In this document: positions 20,779 to 32,122 of the stretch, in pieces | Numbering within the stretch: position 1 is the stretch's first letter | Layout of the letters: the number at the start of each line of letters is the position of its first letter | DNA from: Euglena gracilis | Taxonomy: Eukaryota; Euglenida; Euglenophyceae; Euglenales | Direction: 5' to 3' | Assembly: GCA_039621445.1 (NCBI GenBank) | Contig: CP154954.1 | Location: 14,240,387 to 14,304,386 of the forward strand | DNA: 64,000 nucleotides | The notes under the pieces: model-generated | What the model was told of the DNA's origin: nothing | Database searches by the model: none | What the model saw: the letters and a program-made list of their open reading frames with translations, nothing else | Position numbers and translations under genes: made by a program

Positions 20779-22040
20779 TGAGGTGAGGTGTGCCCAACCT
20801 GTAAGCAGCAATGGCTTGACCCGGGGGTGATGCTGCTAAGAATCCCGACCTCGGAGAGCCCGGGCGAATCTCCATGCAACATCCAAAAAGAGGGGGACGT
20901 CCCAAGCATCAGAAGCAAAACGCTGGCCCACACCATTTGGGCCAGCGTGGCGGAATTTACACTGTGCATTGAACTGGGGGTGACACCGCCAAGGATCCCA
21001 CCCTCGGCCCAGGCGGTCCTGAGAACAGCACGGGGGACGTCTCAAGCCATAGACCGAACCACACCGTGGCGGGGTTTATGCGATCTGATCTGTGAATCTG
21101 CGCATCAAATACGAGGGGTGGAAAGCGGGGTTGATGGACCATGAAAAAACCGGACGAGGAAGGGCCATCTGCGAGTCATGGGACCCAGACCTGCACAACA
21201 AAATCTGGGCCTCATGCGGCCCCCAGCAACGAAGCATCATCCAAGAATGGCAAGCCGCCGCAGGCCATAATGCTGAGCGCACCACGGATCTCGAGCGCCA
21301 CACACATGACTGGCACGAAATTTCCAGAATTGGGGAGGCTGACAACCCTGGTTCCAGGCACCACCACCATGCCCCCCCCCCAAGGGCCTCAACCACTCAC
21401 GCCACGCTCCCAGAACAAGACCGAACCATGTTCAGGCGGACGGCAGCCTGTGCCCCACCAACCCTGTCCGCAGAGCAGCAAGCGAAGTGGGACATACCAT
21501 GGCCCCAAGCCCCTTGGCAACTGGAGCACACGGGCCGTTCCGCGGGTGTGGGGCACACTCGAGGGCCATGTGACTGCGGAGTTGCTCTCCAGGGTGCCCA
21601 AGGGGACGTGACTCACCTGTGGGTGGGCCGGGGTCGCCATCCCTTGCGGTCCATGACTAGCCCACCCACAGAGCATGCCCAGAACCAAGGCAGTCACCCA
21701 CCACTAGCCGGGCTTCGGTGGATTGAGAAGGATGGACCTGTCCGCTGTGTGCGGGACGGGGTGGGCATCCCCTTTACCTTTTTGAAAAATTCAGAAGGTG
21801 GAAATCCGCCTTTTGGAAACACGCGGAAAAAACATTTCTGCCTTCCCAATACGGGAATGCCGATCCTTGGTTTTCAGAGAGCCAGCCAGCCCCGGCTGCG
21901 GGGGGGGGGGGGTCTGTTAATACAAAGCAAGGGCAACCTCAGCCCAGTCCGGCGAAGGCAAAAATTGTTGGAGCGAACTGCCACATGAGCCAGGCGCTTG
22001 GCCCGCCTGCTCATTGCATAGAAACTTGGCCTCCCAGCTT
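20779..22040 (+). other. GC-rich single-copy segment with long unassigned open frame
   Basis: Begins where homology to the right arm ends. The longest frame (21,092-21,988, GTG start, 298 codons) has a plausible composition in its first 110 residues and includes RIGEADNPGSR, which resembles the end of 2A-like peptides but lacks the essential final proline. A second plus frame (21,141-21,611) and two minus frames overlap it, so GC-driven openness is a real alternative. It degrades into poly(C/G) near 21,900. No family was recognised. Confidence 0.25.
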
Positions 22041-22049
22041 GTGACTCGC

Positions 22050-22395
22050 CCCAAACTTTCATTTAGTGTGCCGTGGCGAAGTATGTCGTGGCACAAAATT
22101 TTTTTTCTGAGGCACACGCGGCAAACAATTGAATTTTTGCCGCGGCACACCTGCGACACACCTGAAAAGCTGCCGCGGCACACCAACAACACACCCACGG
22201 CGCACCAATAACGTTCCCGCGGCACATGCGTTCTTTTGTTATGGCACGGACAGGGGATAATTGGGATGGCTACGCCGTCGGTAACATGCGGCGCACAGAA
22301 TGAAACCTTCCGCGGCACACGCGGTCACAAAATTTCTAATGCTGCGGCGCACGCGGAGCAGAAAAAAAGAATTTTACGCGGCGCACTAAATGAAA
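22050..22395. repeat. Dispersed CCGCGGCACAC-type repeat cluster
   Basis: About ten imperfect occurrences of (C)CGCGGCACACGCGG or GCGGCGCAC words at irregular 20-45-bp spacing, separated by unrelated sequence. It ends near ACGCGGCGCACTAAATG. There is no gene. Confidence 0.6.
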
Positions 22396-22550
22396 ATTTG
22401 CTTGCCCCCCCTCTTCAGGATTTTAGGATTTTAGCCTGTTTTGTGCATGGCCTGCCGCAACTATTAACACGCAAACTTGGCAGTTGGTCTCCAGACTCAA
22501 TTGGCAGCCCGGGCAAGACCTGCCTGGCGCCAAAATGAGCCCAAATCCAG

Positions 22551-22935
<385 letters not shown>

Positions 22936-23740
22936 GAAGAGATACAAGAGAGAGATATGTGGGTAACCGCGGCCACCCCACAACGGGTGGAACAGGTCCC
23001 GGGGCTTCGTCCCACGGGCACCCAGACAGCCAGAGCCTGTGAGCCTTCCTGGGACGAGCTCAAGGGACCTTCCCTGTGCTTAACCTCACTTTTTGCGGAA
23101 AAAAGAGAGGGGGGGAGAGAGAGACACTCCCAGGGGACACTGCACCATTCACCACGTGATTGTCGCAGAAGCAAACTTGGTTGTCGCACGATTCAGTGGG
23201 GCAGCCCTCGTCGGAGGGTTCTGCTGTGAAATGGGGGGGCTCCTCAAGAAGCGGGGCTATCTGTGGCGTGGCATGCAGTTCGGCAATCGCATCTGTTTGG
23301 CACACACAATTGTTTGGCACACACATTTGGCACACACACGCATCTGTTTGGCACACACACGCATCTGTTTGGCACACACACTGTCGTAACAAGGCCTAAG
23401 ACCTGATTGAGAGATTTTCAAAAAAAGAACTGGTCCTTGTCTAACATTTTCTCTCCAACTATTGGCGTATGCTATCACAAACAATATTGTAAATACCCAA
23501 TTGTTGTATCACGCATGTCATTTTAGAAAATTTATATTCAAACACATTACGGTATACTCTTGGAAGAGCAAGGGAAAAACGTCATTTTGTGTGTCCTTTC
23601 AATTTCTCAAAACATCCCACCCCCCCATCCCCCCCCCCCCCCTCTTCTTTTGCTGGACAACAACTCTGGCAATTGTGTGTTTTTCATGATAAGGCGGAGT
23701 CGGTGGCAATCGATGGAGCGGCACGACCAGGGGTTTTTTA
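22936..23740. other. Unassigned sequence with short GGCACACACACGCATCTGTTT repeat
   Basis: Nothing is recognised except about four tandem copies of a roughly 21-bp CATCTGTTTGGCACACACAC unit at 23,290-23,382 and a poly(C) run at 23,620-23,642. Confidence 0.5.
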
Positions 23741-25008
23741 AAAAACGGGGGGTGAGGAAATCCCCCCACCCACCTACCCCCCCCCCTGGGGGTCCCGGAG
23801 GGACCCACAAAATTGGCCAAAAAATTGCGAAAAATGCCAAAAATAGAACTTCTTCAAAAATTTTCGGCGCAAAGGTGCCGAAAAGTAAACCCTCCCCAAA
23901 TAATAAACCCCACCCCTGAGGACCGACTTTGGCCGCCCAAATAATAAACCCCCTCCGCAGGTGTGAAAGCAAAGGGAAAGAATGAGTAAAAATAGCAGAA
24001 ATGTTGCAAAAATCAACAAAATGGATAAAAGTGGTGTATAAATAATGCCAAAAAAGTACTCTTTTTCAAAAAAGCGCCAGAAAGCCAAAAAAAAGTGAAA
24101 AGTTTGGGTCCACTTTTGACTTCGAAAATTTTGCCCAAATAATAAACCCCCCTGGACCAGGGAATTTCTTAAGGACCCCCCGGGGGGGGGGTCCAGCCTC
24201 CGGCTGGCAAAAAGGCTGCTGGCTGGATTTGAGCTGCTGGCTGGACCCCCCCCCCCGGGGGGGTGGGGGTGAGGGGGGGGTCCGGGGCTGGAGGGGGCTG
24301 GGCTGGGCTGGGTCGACGAAAAACAAAATTTTCTAACACATTTTGCCATTTTCGACATTTTGATGGGTGGAGCTAAGTCAAGGCTGGGGGCCGTGATGGA
24401 GGAAGCTGCGATGAGGGGAAAAAATGAAGGGATAGGCGAGCTGGGTAGCACAATTGGCCAGCCGGCCTTCGGCCGGCGGGGCCGGCCTGCAGCCGGCTGG
24501 CCTGGCCTCCGGCCGGGCTGGACCCGACTTTATTTCACTTGACCCCCGGGGGGGGGGGGGCTCCCAGTCCGAATTTGGGCTGCTGGCTGGATTTTAGCTG
24601 CTGGCTGGCTGGACCCCCCCCCGGGGGGTAGGGTACCCTCCGGCTTAAGAAATTCCCTGCCCTGGACCCCAACTTTGAGTGTCCAAATAATAAACGGGGG
24701 GTTATTGATTGGGGGAGTTTATGTCCCACCCCCCTCCGGGAGGACCCCCTGGGGGGGGGGCGGCTCGGCCTGGCCCCCCCCACCCACCACCCCCAGGGCT
24801 CCACGACTAAAAAAAAAACCTGGGCACGACCACCGCAGTGGCACGGGTGGCGCGGTCACGGCCGGGGTGAGCGTAGGGCCGAATGGACCGCTGGCGGGGC
24901 TCGAGGGAGTGGGATGTGCAAGGCGAGGCCAGGGTTACACCAGAATAACGGCCTCTTTGTCCCGACTTCGGACGCCCAAACGATTTACGCTTGTCCACAT
25001 ACAGGTGT
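23741..25008. mobile_element. Cluster of poly(C/G) transposon-like modules
   Basis: Four same-strand copies of AAATAATAAAC (23,898; 23,939; 24,137; 24,685), mostly followed by CCCC. A GGCGC...GCC hairpin relic (about 23,867) sits in an AT-rich core. The module GGAATTTCTTAAGGACC...GGTCCAGCCTCCGGCTGG lies at 24,161-24,208, with an inverted relative at 24,610-24,658. A GGCCGGC-rich palindromic stretch occupies 24,455-24,530. This looks like nested or rearranged fragments of the same element class as 9,036 and 17,508. I could not define complete ends, and no protein is present. Confidence 0.45.
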
Positions 25009-25405
<397 letters not shown>

Positions 25406-25710
25406 GCGAAACAGAGAGGGGGAGAGAGGGAGATCCTCATAAAAATTCTGCTACATTACAGGAGAACCCTGCACTGCAGTGGAAAATATCAGGCAGGGAA
25501 TGGAGCCCGGGGCTGACGGACATGAAAAGAGATGTCGGTGGGGATGACGTTCTGTCCTTGAAGAGCCCTTGACTTTTTAGAACAGTAAAATGACCTTTGA
25601 CTCATGGGAATTCATGGAACGTTTTGCACTTTGTTGCAATCCATTTCTGCGTGGCGAAATGCTGCAAAAAAGATAAAGAAAAAACAAAAAAACAACGAGG
25701 CACAGTATCA
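25406..25710. other. Unassigned 305-bp stretch
   Basis: An (AG)n-like tail of the CA array lies at 25,415-25,435; nothing else is recognised. Confidence 0.5.
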
Positions 25711-25925
25711 CCCCCCCCCCCTAGTCGTACGACCGGGATCCTGCAACCTGTGACCAGGGGGGGGGGTCGTAACACCCCCGTAACCTGCAACCTGTGACCG
25801 GGGGGTGGTCGGAAATGAGGGGGCGGCCGTAGGTAAAATGGTGTTAAAATTTTCTAAATCTGCAACCTGTGACCGGGGCGTGGTTGTAAATGTGGGGTGG
25901 TCGTACGACAAGAGGGGGGGGGGGG
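25711..25925. mobile_element. 215-bp poly(C)-TIR element, second type
   Basis: The left end is C(11) then TAGTCGTACGACC; the right end is GGTCGTACGACAAGA then G(12), i.e. an inverted repeat with a GTCGTACGAC palindrome. Three internal copies of CTGCAACCTGTGACC followed by G runs (25,741; 25,787; 25,860) mirror the internal TGACCGGGGGGGTGGTC repeats of the element at 17,508. No clear target duplication is visible (left TATCA, right TAGAA) and there is no paralog to compare. Confidence 0.55.
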
Positions 25926-26640
25926 TAGAAACCACCCAAAAAAACGGGGGAGGTGCTCAACGGTTTTTTCGTCGCAAAAGGGGGGTGTATCAAAAAGTTG
26001 CAAAAATGCTCAATCACACATACCGGGATCAAACAAACTGGGGAAAACAAAAACAGGAGAGAGTTGGTACCTTTGAAACTAAGGGCCCTGTATGGCATGA
26101 AAGATCCAAAAAATGAGGGGAAATTAGGTCACAGACGGATTGGACTTCTTATCAGGAAAAGAAGAATTATGTAGTCATAAATTTGCTTTAAAAGTTGTTT
26201 TGGCTTGGAGGCTTGGAGTTCCAATGGTAGTTAATGCACCTTAGCAATCTGCAAAAGCCCTGCCGACTTGGATGGCCAAATGGCAGTGATGGGATTGTAA
26301 GAGTTTCAGCAGCCCCAGGCAACTGTGGACATGTGGTCCCTTGCACGGCTCCTAATAGCTGGTTTCAAATTTGGTGCTGTAGCCATGGCCACATAATTGG
26401 CCGGAGGTTGAGGAGGGTATTTCAAAACAAAACAACCATGATTTAAAAACACACAATGATGTTTGTGACATTCACATCCCTTTTTTTTGGCCATCAGAGC
26501 TCTGAGAATTTTTGTCACATTTATATGCCATAATTTTTACACACAATACTTGAATATTCGATAATTCAATTGCTTTGCATTTTTGATGTCTTCAGCCACA
26601 TCGTACACCTGTACCCCATCCCAGGGAAATTCTAAAGCTG
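25926..26640. other. Unassigned single-copy sequence
   Basis: AT-rich; I see no repeat, element end or convincing frame. Confidence 0.4.
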
Positions 26641-26879
26641 GACCCACCCCCCGGGATCCAGCGAGCCACCACCGTTTTTTAGACTTCTAATGCATATATA
26701 GCATACCCATGCTCTCCATTGGAATGTCTGCACGTGCAGAAGCATTTGTCGGCGGTTTCGTCTGGCGTATCCGATTTCCATAACTTCGAGGGGATTGTGG
26801 CAGATGTGTCCGAGGAGCTTTCGTTGTTGTTGGGCCTCCGCCCATTCTCGTTGGTGGGGCTGCACCCTTTGTGTGTTTG

Positions 26880-28512
26880 GGACGTTACGACCTGGACGTA
26901 CAATTCATGATTGACCATCTGTTCTGGATTTCAGACGGATGCGACACAATCATGCAGAAATACTACGAAGAGCAACACCCCTGTGTGGTTGCTCCAGAAA
27001 TACACCGACATATGGTCAAACTGTAGAAGGAAAAAGCACAAAGCTTTTTTTTTCGACGGTACAATTTCCTGCTACGAAAGCCAGGATAGCATTCACAAAT
27101 TGCCAGGAATCTGGCAATTACTTTTCTGGCTCGGATTCCATTGCATGAACTTTTGCAATCCCAGCCAGCAAAAAACACTACCTACCACATCCAAATATAT
27201 GTCTACAATCTGGATGGGAATCAACCCTAGACGCACTGAAGACAATTTTCGACGATATCCGAGAAATCGGACCACAAAGCATGTTATGGGAAGTATTCCC
27301 ACTTCCAAAGGATGTACAATTGGTGAGACACAAAATGTTTTGATACAATTACCAAATTTTTCTGAACGAACACTACGGCCCCCATTTCCAAGTGGTCGGA
27401 ATCGACCAGACATATGCACAAAAATTCGTTGTTTGTGTGTCTGCGGAGTCTGGAACGCGGAGAGTACAGCACACAAAATGCTGTAAGGGCCGAAATGCCA
27501 GCTACAACGCCTGCTCAGGCACGACCACAAACACCATTACCAGACGCGGAACCTGACGCTCCTACAGAACTTACAATGGCCGAAATGCCTGCAAACCCTA
27601 CAAAGGCCGCAGCGCCTCTGACAGACACGGTTCCACCCACCTCCGCACGTGGGGAAAGTGGACGAGAATCAACTGATGAAGATATAATCGCACTACGCGA
27701 CGAGACTGAACAAATACAACGTGAATTTCGGCATTTACAGCGGACCCAGACGACTTCATACTCATACCACCAGAAGTCGGGCAGGCAGCAGGACGCATCC
27801 TAGGAGGCGTCCGAAGTGACTTACCTCGATAATCACAATGGTGAGATCGAGGTCTTCCTCCTCAACGTGAAATCCCCGTGACACGGGACGTGGCGAACAA
27901 CCCACACAAGAAGTTCCGGCTTCGACTGCAGAACTGGCAGCAGACGCGGCCAGCTCTACTCCTGTTGTACAAACCACTGTCCAAACACCCGAAGTGGTGA
28001 CAACGACCGAATCGACTACGGTCGAAACAACGCCACCACACGACACAACACCCGTAGTGGTACACACACACACCTGAACAGGTGGTACCGACGGCACCTG
28101 ACGTACCACCTACCACTACACCAACAAAAAACCTGCTTCAAAGTCCCCTGCAGAGCGCCCCTTTCCGCCACAGAAAGAAAAAGGAAAGAAAAAGGCAGTA
28201 AACCTAAGCCTAAACCGCAGCCTGCAGACCCATGCAAACCTGCTGAACGACACAACGAGCCAAAACCACCTGCACCTGGGAGTGGTAACAAATCAGGAAA
28301 GCGGGCGAAGACCTCAGCTGCTACCACACCAGCGCCAACTTACACTGATGTGACCGGGAAAAGCCGGGTCACATCTACCCTTCGAGGTAGAACTCGATAC
28401 AACGTCTGACACATCGCAAGAGGAAAACATGCCCGTTGACGATAATGCCGCACTTTGGCAAAACAAACAAAAAAATATTGGCCCGGCCATTAGCCAAATA
28501 GGGGGGGGGTGA
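26880..28512 (+). pseudogene. Decayed plus-strand coding region of unknown family
   Basis: A chain of protein-like pieces in shifting frames. An opening piece ends at a TAG at 27,024. A 135-codon frame (27,149-27,556) with one internal TGA (27,341) includes IGPQSMLWEVFPLPKDVQ and VVGIDQTYAQKFVV. An Ala/Pro-rich piece (27,480-27,725) has acidic stretches, followed by a Thr/Val/Pro-rich piece (27,895-28,075). A Lys/Pro-rich tail (about 28,115-28,408) leads to a final acidic piece to the TGA at 28,510. Composition is clearly more protein-like than the surroundings. At least five frame changes rule out a working gene unless there are introns I cannot define. No domain was recognised. It converges on the 2A frame and overlaps it by about 20 bp. 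Confidence 0.45.
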
Positions 28513-29785
28513 GGGTAGCGGTGTGGCTGAATTTGGTGGTGATCGCTAGTCGTCTGATGAAAAGAGCTTTCAATTGAGGTGTGACTTTGTACCTGGACGA
28601 TTGACACAGCCAGATATACGCTCGCGATCGTCGGAATTTGGCAAAATTCAAAATAGCGTGATATTTCAGATCAGTGGTCGGAGATTGGTCCTGGGAGTGC
28701 CTTTTGACCAAAGGTTGGGGACGCCGGTTCTGTCCTGAACCGGCGTCTCTAAAACGCCGCTTTAAACAAAGGGGGGTCGGACGCTGGTTCTGTCCTGAAC
28801 CGGCGTCCGCCCCCCCTTTTTGTGGTAAAACCGGCGTTTGGGACGCCGGGTTCTTAGGACCAGCTTGGGGAATGCGAGAATCGCAAAGAGGTTGGAGTCG
28901 TTTGGGGTTGTGGCGTAGTGTGTGGTCAAGTCGGCCAGAGTGTCCGATACCCCTTGCTGACATTTGGCAGGTTACATGGCGCACTGTATGAATGCGGTCT
29001 TGTAGAATGTCCCAAATGGGACATGGAGGGGGGCCGACGATGATGGAATCCTGGATGAGACGCAGGTTGACCTCTTGACCTGCTGGGTCGATGACCGCTG
29101 CGGCGTCTCGGTGGGCTGCGCCGTGTGCCAGGTCGACCGTGTGGTGGTCCGCTGGTCCGGGGTTGGGTTCGATGTCTCCGCAGGTCATCAAGGAGCCTCT
29201 CCCTACGTGTCGGATTCCTGGGAGGATGCTTGAGGGGGAAGGCCTTACGATGAATCCGGCCACATTTTGGATTATTATTTGGAATGCGTCAGACCGCGCA
29301 CTCCAAAGCCCCAGAAATCCACGGGGAACTTATGGTGGCAGAGGAGACGAAGCGTGTGCTGTGTATATTGTCTGTCCCTTCTTCCATTTCCTCACTCCGG
29401 AGGACCCAGAGGACGAAACGGACGACGAGTCTGAAGAATGTACGGGGGTATGTTCCGCAGGCATTGTAGGTGTAGGTGGAGGTTGTAGCACACGTTCTTC
29501 CGAACGTTTGGTTGCAGACTTTGCTGCTCTTTTGGCTGTTGTCGTTGTGGATGACGCAACTGTTGTGGGTTCCTGCTCAGTTGCAGACGGCGCTGCTTCG
29601 GACTCCACTGGCTTAAGTTCAGGAAGTATTGTACGGGGTACTAGGCGAAAATTTTGCCATCCAATAAATTTGTTTCCTCCTGATCCACCACCGTCTTCGT
29701 CTCATTCAGGTCGAAGAGGGAGGTATTCTTGTGGGATCGGTTGCCTTGGGTTGAACAAATTGCCAACTAACACCTGCCAGCCGGT
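28490..29785 (-). pseudogene. Decayed reading frame with a canonical 2A peptide motif
   Basis: One minus-strand frame is open from about 29,785 to 28,490 apart from TGA at 29,702 and TAA at 29,330. N-terminal part: KFIGWQNFRLVPR, then a Ser/Thr/Pro-rich stretch with Ala/Lys (29,600-29,390) and a serine run. After the second stop comes the motif CGDIEPNPGP (minus strand, about 29,182-29,153), an exact D-(V/I)-E-x-N-P-G-P 2A signature, preceded by GRGSLM. About 220 further residues follow, including two DAGSGQN repeats. 2A motifs are known near the N-terminus of some LINE polyproteins and in several RNA virus polyproteins. No endonuclease, RT or capsid domain is visible, so the parent element is unresolved. 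Confidence 0.55.
28720..28809. repeat. Two tandem hairpins within the 2A frame
   Basis: GACGCCGGTTC-TGTCCT-GAACCGGCGTC (28,720-28,747) forms a perfect 11-bp stem. A second copy (28,778-28,809) extends to 13 bp with one mismatch. A related GGGACGCCGGG lies at 28,839. Confidence 0.8.
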
Positions 29786-30128
29786 GAGTGACAATAAAAT
29801 CTCAGCAGGACAGTGAAACCGGCCTGGACCGAGAAAAAGGTCGATGACAAGGGGTCCAAAATGGTCCAAAATGGCCATTTTCCAAATTTTGGTAGTTTTT
29901 GGGGGTTTCACCTCAATAAACTGGCTGGAAAAAAAAACCCAAGGCAGGTGGGTTTGGGCATTTTTTGCCGCTTTCGGGTGCCAAGCCGGTTCAATCCAAC
30001 AGCTGATTAGGACCCACCCCTCTGGAGCTTCAATAACAGCAATCTCAACTGTAATATTTTCATGTGAGAATTTCTGGAAAAAATATTTAAAGCAAAGAAG
30101 ATGCATTTCATTCAATTAAGCAGCTACA
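29786..30128. other. Unassigned sequence upstream of the 2A frame
   Basis: AT-rich, with TTTTTGGGGGTTTCACC and similar words. Its minus-strand frame is open but does not look protein-like. Nothing was recognised. Confidence 0.4.
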
Positions 30129-30402
30129 TTGCCTTCGAAAGCTTTCTTCTCTTCAACAGCCAATGCATCCCCAAGCCCAGTTTTAGTCACTTTGCCGTTT
30201 TGCCACGGTGAGCCATTTTTTTCCAACTTTCAAGGAATTTACCCATTTCAATTTGAAAACAATTTCACTATTTTCCTTCACTATCCTTCGCAACTTGATC
30301 CGTCTGAGCAATCACACGCAATTCCAATCTTGGAGCTCTTGCGTTCCCACTCCAACACTCTTTTACCACCAACAATGGCTTCCGGCACTGCCTTCATGGT
30401 TC

Positions 30403-30645
30403 ACAAATCACATGCAAATTGCACCATCAAACTACATGCAAATTGCACCATCAAATCACATGCAAATTGGACCATCAAATCACATGCAAATTGGACCATC
30501 AAATCACATGCAAATTGCACCATCAAATCACATGCAAATTGGACCATCAAATCACATGCAAATTGGACCATCAAATCACATGCAAATTGGACCATCAAAT
30601 CACATGCAAATTGCACCATCAAATCACATGCAAATTGCATTATCT
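30403..30645. repeat. 24-bp minisatellite carrying ten octamer (ATGCAAAT) sites
   Basis: Unit AATCACATGCAAATTGSACC plus ATCA, repeated ten times. ATGCAAAT starts at 30,412, 30,436, 30,460, 30,484, 30,508, 30,532, 30,556, 30,580, 30,604 and 30,628, exactly 24 bp apart. Units alternate between TTGCACC and TTGGACC. The period is a multiple of three, so both strands stay open (HANxTIKS on plus; FACDLMVQ on minus) inside a plus frame at 30,129-30,656. ATGCAAAT is the exact POU octamer. Whether it is a protein repeat, an enhancer-like array or neutral satellite cannot be decided here. Confidence 0.9.
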
Positions 30646-30656
30646 CAATCAAATAA

Positions 30657-32122
30657 CAACCAAAGCTCCAAACAAAAGGGAGGTCTGCTGCCCAGCCGGG
30701 GAGGGGCAAATGTAGAAAGGCTGTGGAAAGGATGCTGGACCCCCCACGAATAGATTCGAATTGGTTCGGCTTAAAGACAACCCCTGCTTCAAAGCACAAA
30801 ACAAATGTTCTCTCTGCATGACACTCAGATAAATTCAGTTTCGTTGGCCATACTTCCTTTTTTTTGGTTGCTGAAAGAAATTGGTCAGAATGGAAGTAGG
30901 CGAAGTCCCAAAACGCTGCTTTTTTTACATCATGATGCATTTTCCTCGTGACATCTTCTTGACACCGGTGAGGTGCCGATGTTGGAAGCACTTGACGACG
31001 GCGTGTGGGAGACCTATGCAAAAATAAGGTCACCGAGCCCGCGTACTCCTTTTTCATATTTTCCCCCCAAATTGTATACAATCCCATGCAACCATAAAAA
31101 GCATACCCATGCAGGGAAGGTAGTTACCACCCCAACCTTCGGCTAAACGCAGCAATCAATCGCCTGCACGCCGCCTTAGCCGCTCTGGAGCCCGTCCACT
31201 CAACCCGCACATCGGAACCGCAGGGCAGCGACAGAGAGGAGAGCATTTTGTTGAGAGGAGGGATTCCCTGGGAAAAGGTGGGGGTGGGGGCAGATGGAAC
31301 GTTGCAAATGCCGTCCAAGTTTGGGATGGGGTTGAATGCTCCCCCGTTGTGTTCGTGTTGGCAACAACAGACCAAGGGGCAAACTAATTCAGGACAGCTA
31401 TTAAGATTCCAATGGTCTTTAGGGTGCAAACGAGCCACCCAGATGAAAATACCAGTTGTTGTAAGCCAGCAACCCATGGGGGGGTTTAACCACAAAAAAG
31501 CAAGACTAATGACGAAACAACTGAATTAGGGGAAAACACATTTTTTTGAGTTCTGGTTGGATAGATAATGTTCCAGCAATGCCAGACATCATTTTTTCTT
31601 CCGGAAGTTGGCTTGTTTTGGAGAGATTTTGATCTTTGATTCTTGATCGGTCAGAGAAAATTCCGCCAGTCCATTTTAAGGATTTTAAGGGATTTTAAAG
31701 TTTTTCTAGCCGCCTTAAAAATAACAATGCCTGGCCAGGAGGGAGAGACCTGGGGGTGGACAGGGCCAGCCTGACGGGATGAATTAGACTGGAAACACCA
31801 TAGCAAGGACCGTGAAAAAACCACCCAATGTTAGCAACCCCTTTGTGAGTAACCCCCAAATTTCAGCAGCCCTTTGGACTATTTTGGCCGACACCTGAAT
31901 GCAAGCAAACCCCAAACAAAAGACATTCCGAGCCTGGTGCTGTGAAGAAAATATTCATGAAAATGGCATTGGAGAGCTTGAAAGAAACATTCACCCCCAA
32001 ATTCAAATCACCTTCAGCCCCTTTTCAGAAACATAAATATAGGCGACCAATTGCTTATTCGGGGGATTTAGCAATCGAAGCAGGTGTTTCCCAAGGGACA
32101 GACATACCTTGGCCCCCTTTTA
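30657..32122. other. Unassigned single-copy sequence, 1.5 kb
   Basis: Nothing was recognised. Open frames near 31,124-31,529 overlap on both strands and have no family resemblance that I can name. Confidence 0.4.

Noticed and set aside
29091-29816. 241-codon plus-strand frame
   Set aside because: It is antisense to the minus-strand 2A frame, whose composition and motif are more convincing.
30403-30645. CRISPR-like regular repeats
   Set aside because: Units are directly adjacent 24-bp tandem copies without unique spacers, in a eukaryotic repeat context.
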